From: DASVEG01 sp036380695
GTDB lineage: Bacteria > Actinomycetota > Acidimicrobiia > Acidimicrobiales > CADCTF01
Direction of reading: 5' to 3'
Assembly: GCA_036380695.1 (NCBI GenBank)
Contig: DASVEG010000113.1
Coordinates: forward strand, 1 to 11,404
Length of the DNA: 11,404 nt
Shown: positions 6,843 through 11,404 of the stretch, piece by piece
Layout: each line of letters starts with the position of its first letter
How positions within the stretch are numbered: the stretch's first letter is position 1
The notes under the pieces: model-generated
The model's input: only the letters and a program-made list of their open reading frames with translations
The model's database searches: none
What the model was told of the DNA's origin: nothing
Position numbers and translations under genes: made by a program

Positions 6843-7330
6843 GCGCGACGAGCGGACGCGCCTGGCCCGTCGCCGAGCTCGATCCCGTGCGGCGCGTTCG
6901 AGTCCTCGCTGCGGGCATCACGGGCGCGGGGTTCTCCGAGCGCGTGCTCGACGCGCCGTACGACCAGGTGTGGTCGTGGTTGTCCGACCTCGAGCGCTCG
7001 ATCCCGTCGTTCGATCCCGAAGTGGATGCAATACGCGTGACGCGCCGCGACGGCGACCGCATCCGCCTGCTGGCGACGGCTCGGTTGTTCCCGGTCCCGT
7101 ATCCGTTCGACGTCCGGCTCACCGACGGCTTCTGCATGATGCGGGCCGCAGGTGGGTTGTTCCTCGTGGTGATGGGCGCGCGACCCGAGGGCGACGGACG
7201 CACGAGGTACGCGCAGATCGAGGCCGCGCCGCGATTCGCGGGGCGCCTCGCCCGCCGGCGACTCCAGCGCAGCGTCGAGGCCGACGGCGCGGGGATCGAG
7301 CGCGAGCTCCGCAAGCTGCGCGGGACGTAA
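6839..7330 (+). CDS. SRPBCC-fold protein coupled to the sigma factor
   Basis: This is a 163-residue protein. The GTG at 6839 overlaps the sigma stop as GTGA, a classic translational-coupling arrangement. The sequence ERVLDAPYDQVWSWLSDLE (about 35-53) followed by PSFDPEVDAIRV is the N-terminal helix-grip signature of the SRPBCC (START/polyketide cyclase-like) superfamily, which binds hydrophobic ligands in a deep pocket. A central hydrophobic strand (GGLFLVVMGARPEG) and a long basic C-terminal helix (RLARRRLQRSVEADGAGIERELRKLR) complete the fold. The ligand is unknown. Co-translation with a sigma factor suggests a functional link such as sensing or modulation, which is inference. It could equally be an unrelated enzyme that is simply in the same operon. 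Confidence 0.75.
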   Translation: MSATSGRAWPVAELDPVRRVRVLAAGITGAGFSERVLDAPYDQVWSWLSDLERSIPSFDPEVDAIRVTRRDGDRIRLLATARLFPVPYPFDVRLTDGFCMMRAAGGLFLVVMGARPEGDGRTRYAQIEAAPRFAGRLARRRLQRSVEADGAGIERELRKLRGT

Positions 7331-7361
7331 CGAGGGCGTCGTCCGCGGGGTCAGCTTTGCC

Positions 7362-7823
7362 ATGAACACACTGGGGACCCTGAGAGACCGCTTGCTCCTT
7401 GCGGTGGCGCTCGCCGTCACCGCTGTCGGCTTGGGTGCGTGCGAGTCGAGCGCCGGCTGCACGCCGACGACGACGGAGGCCGTCGACGCCGACCGCGTCG
7501 ACCTCGCGAGCCCAGGCGACTCGTCGACGCTGTCGGCGACGTTGACCGTGTCGTCGTCCGGTGAGGCGTTGCCGGGCAAGACGCTGCGGTTCGCGGTGCT
7601 CGACGACGGCAGCGAGGTGTACTCGACGGAAGGGTCGACCGGCGGCGACGGTTCGTCGCGCGTCGATCTGAAGCGGGTCGACGCAGGTGCGCTGCAAGGG
7701 CTCGCGCGTGGCGACGAGTTTCGTGCGTCGTTCGCCGGCGACGCGACGTACTGCTCGAGCTCGGGCGACGCCGTCTTCACGGTCACACGCGCGCCAGGTG
7801 GCGTCTCGGTCACGACCCCCTAG
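7362..7823 (+). CDS. lipoprotein with Ig-like beta-sandwich domain
   Basis: This is a 153-residue protein. The N-terminus has a basic region (RDR at 8-10), a hydrophobic core and the lipobox LGAC with Cys27 as the expected lipid-modified residue, so it is predicted to be anchored to the outer face of the membrane. The mature part looks like a bacterial Ig-like domain: GEALPGKTLRFAVLDDG, then a variable loop, then RGDEFRASFAGDATYCSSSGDAVFTVT near the end, resembling the F-x-GD-x-x-Y...S pattern of such domains. Cys33 and a cysteine in the ATYCSSS segment could form a disulfide. The function is unknown; adhesion or a structural envelope role is possible. It lies 31 bases after the SRPBCC gene and 10 bases before the DinB-like gene, consistent with an operon. 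The Shine-Dalgarno sequence is weak. Confidence 0.75.
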   Translation: MNTLGTLRDRLLLAVALAVTAVGLGACESSAGCTPTTTEAVDADRVDLASPGDSSTLSATLTVSSSGEALPGKTLRFAVLDDGSEVYSTEGSTGGDGSSRVDLKRVDAGALQGLARGDEFRASFAGDATYCSSSGDAVFTVTRAPGGVSVTTP

Positions 7824-7833
7824 CCTCCGCTCC

Positions 7834-8418
7834 ATGGGGAGCGACAAGCACGTGCGGGAGTGGTCGACCACGAGGGTGGCCGACGTCCTCCGGTGGCAGC
7901 TCCGTGACGCGTGGGCCGTGATCGAGCCCAACGTTCGTGGTCTCACCGACGAGGAGTACTTCTGGGAGCCGGCTCCCGGTTGCTGGGGCGTGCGCCGCCG
8001 CAGCGAGGCGACGGCGCCGCTCGTCTGGGGGAAGGGCGAGTGGGTCGTCGAGAACTCGTGGAACCCGCCGTCGCCCCCGCCGTTCACGACGATCGGCTGG
8101 CGACTCATGCACGGCTACGACTGCATGAACGACTACTTCTTCGGCCGCGCCATGCGGACGGGTGAGCAGGACTGGAACGACATCGAGGTTCCTGGCCACG
8201 CTGCCGACGCGGTGGCGTTGCTCGCGGACCTCGTGGCGAGGATCGACGGGACGTTGCGCGAGATCGACGACGAGGTGCTGCGGAGCCCGGCGGACAGCGA
8301 CGGCGACGATCCCCGACCCGCGTGGGCGGCGGCGACGTTCGCGTTCTTGGAAGCCACGCATCACTGTGCGGAGATCGGCGTGCTTCGCGACCTCTACCGC
8401 CTGCGCGTCGCCGGCTGA
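7834..8418 (+). CDS. DinB-like (DinB_2 superfamily) protein
   Basis: This is a 194-residue protein starting at ATG 7834, ten bases after the previous stop. It matches the DinB/YfiT-like four-helix fold: an N-terminal helix with VLRWQLRDAWAVIEPNVRGLTDEEYFWEPAPGCWGVR, a central helix RLMHGYDCMNDYFF with His93, and a C-terminal helix ATHHCAEIGVLRDLYRL with His176/His177. Histidines at these places bind a divalent metal in the superfamily, whose members include thiol-dependent (mycothiol, bacillithiol) transferases and many proteins of unknown role. The substrate cannot be assigned. It is followed two bases later by a methyltransferase gene, so the two are probably co-translated. No DNA-repair role is implied by the family name. 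Confidence 0.8.
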   Translation: MGSDKHVREWSTTRVADVLRWQLRDAWAVIEPNVRGLTDEEYFWEPAPGCWGVRRRSEATAPLVWGKGEWVVENSWNPPSPPPFTTIGWRLMHGYDCMNDYFFGRAMRTGEQDWNDIEVPGHAADAVALLADLVARIDGTLREIDDEVLRSPADSDGDDPRPAWAAATFAFLEATHHCAEIGVLRDLYRLRVAG

Positions 8419-8420
8419 CC

Positions 8421-9056
8421 GTGGGTACGCGCGACTACGGCGCCTGGCACGACTCCTACGACCGTCCGGGGTCTGGCCTGCACCTCCGCCTCCTCGTCGT
8501 CCAGGACCTCATCTCCCGCGCCCTCGACGAATTGCCGCCGGGGCCGGTGCGCGTCGTGAGCATGTGCGCGGGACAAGGGCGCGACGTCGTCACCGTTGCG
8601 GGCCGCCACCGGCGCGGCGGCGACATGCGAGGCCTGCTCGTCGAGGTCGACGAGGCGTTGGTTCGAGATGCGCGCCGCCGCATCGAAGCGGCTGGGTGCC
8701 AGGGGCTCGCGGTCGTGCAGGGCGACGCCGGCGTCAGCGACGCCTACGAGACCGCGGTGCCGGTCGACCTCGTCGTCGCGTGCGGCATCTTCGGCAACAT
8801 CGAGCGCGCCGACATCCAGCGCACGATCGAGTTGCTCCCTTGCCTGTGCGCCCCTGGTGCGTGGGTCGTGTGGACGAGAGCGCCGGAACCGCCCGAGATC
8901 ATCGGCGACGTCGTCGGCTGGCTCGAAGGTGCAGGGTTCGAGTCGGTCGAGGTGGTGGTGCCCGGGAACAGGATGTTCGGGGTCGGCGCGGCGCGGTTCG
9001 TCGGCGAGCCGCAGCCCTTCGAGCGCGGCGTCCGTCTGTTCAGGTTCCTGCGTTAG
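8421..9056 (+). CDS. class I SAM-dependent methyltransferase
   Basis: This is a 211-residue protein. The GTG at 8421 is the natural start because it lies two bases after the DinB-like stop and directly begins the N-terminal helix (MGTRDYGAWHDSYDRPGSG). Motif I of the Rossmann-like methyltransferase fold is VVSMCAGQGRDV (46-56), with the glycines that contact SAM. LLVEVDEALV, with acidic residues 75 and 77, fits the end of the second strand that binds the SAM ribose. VDLVVACGIFGNI corresponds to the motif after strand 4. The C-terminus has the usual beta-hairpin elements (ESVEVVVPGNRMFGVGAARF). The methyl acceptor is unknown. It appears to be the last gene of the run starting with the sigma factor, and the next promoter begins five bases after its stop. 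Confidence 0.85.
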   Translation: MGTRDYGAWHDSYDRPGSGLHLRLLVVQDLISRALDELPPGPVRVVSMCAGQGRDVVTVAGRHRRGGDMRGLLVEVDEALVRDARRRIEAAGCQGLAVVQGDAGVSDAYETAVPVDLVVACGIFGNIERADIQRTIELLPCLCAPGAWVVWTRAPEPPEIIGDVVGWLEGAGFESVEVVVPGNRMFGVGAARFVGEPQPFERGVRLFRFLR

Positions 9057-9060
9057 GTAC

Positions 9061-9088
9061 TTGCCAACATACCCCCTAGGGGTATACT
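9061..9088 (+). promoter_or_regulatory. sigma-A-type promoter of the copper ATPase gene
   Basis: TTGCCA (9061-9066) and TATACT (9083-9088) are separated by 16 bases and are close matches to the -35 and -10 housekeeping consensus. The expected transcription start, about seven bases after the -10, is at or next to the ATG at 9096, so the transcript should be leaderless. Only a weak CGGA lies ahead of the ATG, which supports this. Confidence 0.7.
9069..9085. promoter_or_regulatory. CsoR-like copper operator
   Basis: ATACCCCCTAGGGGTAT consists of 7-base inverted arms, ATACCCC (9069-9075) and GGGGTAT (9079-9085), with a 3-base centre. It closely resembles the G/C-tract operators bound by the copper-sensing repressor CsoR (ATACC(C)...GGGGTAT type) in Gram-positive bacteria. 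It occupies the promoter spacer and overlaps the -10, so a bound repressor would block RNA polymerase until copper releases it. No csoR gene is in the window. Confidence 0.7.
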
Positions 9089-9095
9089 CGGAACC

Positions 9096-11177
9096 ATGAT
9101 GACGGCCACGGACCACCACCAGCACGACGACCACGGCCACCAGCACGAGGAGCACGCGCCGGCCGACGACCACCACACGGGCCACGGCGGTCACGGGGAC
9201 CACGGCGGTCACGGGGACCACGTGGGGATGTTCCGCAGGCGGTTCTGGTGGAGCCTGCTGCTGACGGCGCCGATCGTCGCGACGTCGCACATGGTCATGG
9301 ACTGGTTCGGCTACGACCTCGACTTCCGGGGGATGGAGCTGGTCGGCCCCGTCCTGGGCTCGTTCGTGTACCTGTGGGCGGGGTGGCCGTTCCTCGCCGG
9401 CGGTGTCGCCGAGGCACGCGAGCGCCGGCCCGGGATGATGCTGCTCATCTCGATGGCCATCACCGTGGCGTTCGCCGCCTCGATGGCCAACACGTTCGAC
9501 TGGTTCGAGATGGAGTTCTGGTGGGAGCTCGCGGCGCTGATCACGATCATGCTCCTCGGCCACTGGCAGGAGATGAAGGCGCTCGGCCAGGCGCAGGACG
9601 CGCTCGCAGCGCTCGCAGCGCTCCTGCCGGACGAAGCGGAGCGCGTGGCCGGCGACGGCTCGCTCTCGACCGTGAGCATCGACGAGCTCGCGGCGGGCGA
9701 CGTCGTGCTCGTCCGCTCCGGCGCTCGCGTGCCGGCCGACGGTGAGATCGTCGAGGGCTCGGCCGAGCTCGACGAGTCGATGATCACGGGCGAGTCGCGT
9801 CCCGTCGCCAAGTCGGTCGGCGAACGCGTGGTCGCCGGCACGGTGTCGACGGACTCTTCGATTCGCGTCCGGGTCGACGCGGTGGGCGAGGACACGGCGC
9901 TCGCCGGGATCCAGCGCCTCGTGGCCGATGCGCAGACATCGAAGTCGCGGGCCCAGGCGCTCGCCGACCGCGCCGCGGCGGTGCTGTTCTACGTCGCGAC
10001 CGTCGCCGGTGTCGTCACGTTCGTGGCATGGGCCGCAGCGGGCGACCTCGACACCGCCGTCCTGCTGACGGTCGGCGTGCTCGTGATCAGCTGCCCGCAC
10101 GCCCTCGGGCTCGCCATCCCGCTCGTGACCTCGCTGTCCTCGGCCATCGCGGCGAGGGCGGGCATCCTCGTCAAGGATCGCCTGGCGCTCGAGCGCATGC
10201 GCACGATCGACGCGGTGCTGTTCGACAAGACGGGCACCCTGACGAAGGGCGAGCACGCCGTCGTCGGCATGGCGACGGCGACTGGCGCGGACGAAGCCGG
10301 CGCGTGGCGTGTCGCCGGCGCCGTCGAGTCCGACTCCGAGCATCCGCTGGCGCGTGCGATCGTGCGCGCGGCCCGCGACCACGGCGACATTGCGACCGCG
10401 ACCGAGTTCCGTTCGCTGACCGGTCGCGGCGTCGAGGCCGTCGTCGACGGCCGCGCGTTCGCGGTGGGCGGGCCGAACCTCCTGCGCGAGCGCGGCGCGA
10501 CGGAACCCGCCGAGATCACCGACGCCGCGAACGCGTGGCGTTCGCGCGGGGCGACCGTCCTCTACCTCGTCGGCGACGAAGCGGACGTGCTCGCCGCGTT
10601 CGCGTTGGAGGACGAGGTCCGGCCGGAGGCACGCGCCGCGGTCGACGAGCTTCGCCGCACCGGCGTGCGCGTCGTGATGATCACGGGCGACGCCCGTGAG
10701 GTCGCCGACGCCGTTGGCCGCGACCTCGGCGTCGACGAGGTGATGGCCGAGGTGCTGCCCGAGGACAAGGACGCAAAGGTCGCGGAGCTGCAGGCGCGCG
10801 GGCTGAAGGTGGCGATGGTCGGCGACGGCGTGAACGACGCCCCGGCCCTCGCGCGTGCCGACGTCGGCCTCGCGATCGGGGCAGGCACCGACGTCGCCAT
10901 CGAGTCGGCCGGGGTGATCCTCGCCTCGTCCGACCCTCGCGGCGTGCTCGGCGTGATCCGCCTGTCGAAGGCGAGCTACCGGAAGATGCTGCAGAACCTC
11001 GTGTGGGCGGCCGGGTACAACATCGTGGCGATCCCGCTGGCCGGGGGTGCGCTCGCGTGGGCAGGCTTCACCCTCCCGCCCGCGATCGGCGCCCTGCTGA
11101 TGAGCGTCTCGACGATCGTCGTGGCGCTCAACGCCCAGCTCCTTCGCCGGCTCGACCTCCGTCGATCGCAGCCTTGA
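9096..11177 (+). CDS. copB: copper-translocating P-type ATPase, CopB class (P1B-3)
   Basis: This is a 693-residue membrane pump. The N-terminus is histidine-rich (14 His between residues 7 and 42) instead of having CxxC metal-binding domains, typical of CopB. About eight membrane segments are seen: four before the actuator domain, two flanking it, and two at the C-terminus. Catalytic motifs are complete: TGES (231-234), CPH in the metal-transporting helix (333-335), phosphorylated Asp377 in DKTGTLT, HP (416-417) in the nucleotide domain, MITGD (528-532) and GDGVNDAP (576-583). CPH together with the late YN...P.AGG and MSVST...NA motifs indicates P1B-3, associated with Cu(II)/Ag(I) export. ATG 9099 directly follows and is an alternative start. 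The gene is driven by a CsoR-type controlled promoter. Its 3' end overlaps the convergent SRPBCC gene by 50 bases. Confidence 0.95.
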   Translation: MMTATDHHQHDDHGHQHEEHAPADDHHTGHGGHGDHGGHGDHVGMFRRRFWWSLLLTAPIVATSHMVMDWFGYDLDFRGMELVGPVLGSFVYLWAGWPFLAGGVAEARERRPGMMLLISMAITVAFAASMANTFDWFEMEFWWELAALITIMLLGHWQEMKALGQAQDALAALAALLPDEAERVAGDGSLSTVSIDELAAGDVVLVRSGARVPADGEIVEGSAELDESMITGESRPVAKSVGERVVAGTVSTDSSIRVRVDAVGEDTALAGIQRLVADAQTSKSRAQALADRAAAVLFYVATVAGVVTFVAWAAAGDLDTAVLLTVGVLVISCPHALGLAIPLVTSLSSAIAARAGILVKDRLALERMRTIDAVLFDKTGTLTKGEHAVVGMATATGADEAGAWRVAGAVESDSEHPLARAIVRAARDHGDIATATEFRSLTGRGVEAVVDGRAFAVGGPNLLRERGATEPAEITDAANAWRSRGATVLYLVGDEADVLAAFALEDEVRPEARAAVDELRRTGVRVVMITGDAREVADAVGRDLGVDEVMAEVLPEDKDAKVAELQARGLKVAMVGDGVNDAPALARADVGLAIGAGTDVAIESAGVILASSDPRGVLGVIRLSKASYRKMLQNLVWAAGYNIVAIPLAGGALAWAGFTLPPAIGALLMSVSTIVVALNAQLLRRLDLRRSQP
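9182..9221 (+). repeat. in-frame 18-base tandem repeat in the His-rich coding region
   Basis: Two exact 18-base copies (9182-9199 and 9200-9217) plus a partial third (CCACG) encode GGHGDH repeats in the N-terminal histidine-rich segment of the ATPase. As 18 is a multiple of 3, copy-number change would keep the frame and alter the number of metal-binding histidines. Confidence 0.9.
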
Positions 11178-11404
11178 TGCGCGCCAGCGTCTCCTCCATG
11201 CCCGCGCGGTTGTGGTCGCCGCGCTCGCTGACGCCGGACGCAACGCTCCCGAGCACCTTGATGACTGCGCCGCGGCGGTCCTGCCACGACTCGGTCACGA
11301 CGGTTGCGGCGCCGTCGAGCGTCGGCTCGAAGCGGTACGACCATCGCGCGACGGGGAGGCCGAACACGCTCGACACGTCGAACGTGAACTCACGACCCGG
11401 CTCG
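11128..11404 (-). CDS. SRPBCC family protein (polyketide cyclase/dehydrase-like), N-terminus outside window
   Basis: The visible C-terminal 91 residues are open to the window edge, so the start lies beyond 11404; a GTG at 11376 is internal. The segment GREFTFDVSSVFGLPVARWSYRFEP, then TVVTESWQDRR, and a C-terminal helix with HNRAGMEETLARIKAAI match the second half of SRPBCC proteins annotated as polyketide cyclase/dehydrase, which bind hydrophobic ligands. Family members of this kind are about 150 residues, so roughly the first third is missing. The ligand is unknown. It is convergent with the copper ATPase gene and overlaps its last 50 bases, with no room for a separate terminator. Nothing indicates a role in copper handling. 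Confidence 0.82.
   Translation of the reverse strand, partial: EPGREFTFDVSSVFGLPVARWSYRFEPTLDGAATVVTESWQDRRGAVIKVLGSVASGVSERGDHNRAGMEETLARIKAAIDGGRAGEGAGR

Noticed and set aside
9182..9221. Short tandem repeat as a possible CRISPR or integration repeat
   Set aside because: Units are contiguous without spacers and encode in-frame GGHGDH repeats of the ATPase.
8394..11243. 949-codon open frame on the minus strand
   Set aside because: It is antisense to the methyltransferase and the copper ATPase, both with intact motifs. The translation is dominated by Arg/His/Asp/Ala with no domain, as expected for a shadow frame in GC-rich DNA.

Overview
This is a very GC-rich (about 70% by eye), densely packed bacterial segment. 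The G/C-loaded third codon positions, many GTG starts, weak or absent Shine-Dalgarno sequences, a CsoR-type copper operator, an LPATG-anchored surface protein and an ECF sigma factor all point to an actinobacterium. An Acidimicrobiia-like lineage is my guess from the overall gene style, but the sequence does not prove it. No rRNA, tRNA, CRISPR array, transposase or phage gene was seen. No gene-free stretch exceeds 140 bases.

Layout. Positions 1-1437 hold the 3' part of a YfbK-type von Willebrand A protein. A small orphan gene (1572-1832) follows, then a tiny secreted protein with a DxNxNG..C motif (1961-2191). A long hairpin (2217-2263) separates these from a secreted LVIVD-repeat beta-propeller protein that ends in an LPATG sorting signal (2301-3902). 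A cytochrome P450 follows (3936-5138). It converges on, and overlaps by 46 bp, a minus-strand FAD-dependent oxidoreductase (6298-5093).

The oxidoreductase is divergent from an ECF-type sigma factor (about 6348-6842). Between them lies a 28-bp perfect palindrome that carries GGAACC on both strands. The sigma gene overlaps an SRPBCC-fold gene (6839-7330) through GTGA. A lipoprotein with an Ig-like fold (7362-7823), a DinB-like protein (7834-8418) and a SAM-dependent methyltransferase (8421-9056) follow on the same strand with gaps of 2-31 bases, which looks like one operon.

A second transcription unit starts at a recognisable promoter, TTGCCA-N16-TATACT. Its spacer holds a CsoR-like operator and it drives a CopB-class (P1B-3, CPH motif) copper ATPase with a histidine-rich N-terminus (9096-11177). 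The predicted transcription start nearly coincides with the ATG, so the mRNA is probably leaderless. The ATPase gene converges on and overlaps by 50 bp the 3' end of a second SRPBCC gene that runs off the window (minus strand, 11404-11128).

How the parts may work together. The copper ATPase unit reads as self-contained metal-induced export. The sigma/SRPBCC/oxidoreductase block looks like a locally controlled regulon without a visible anti-sigma factor, and is the most unusual part of the window. The remaining genes are typical accessory content.
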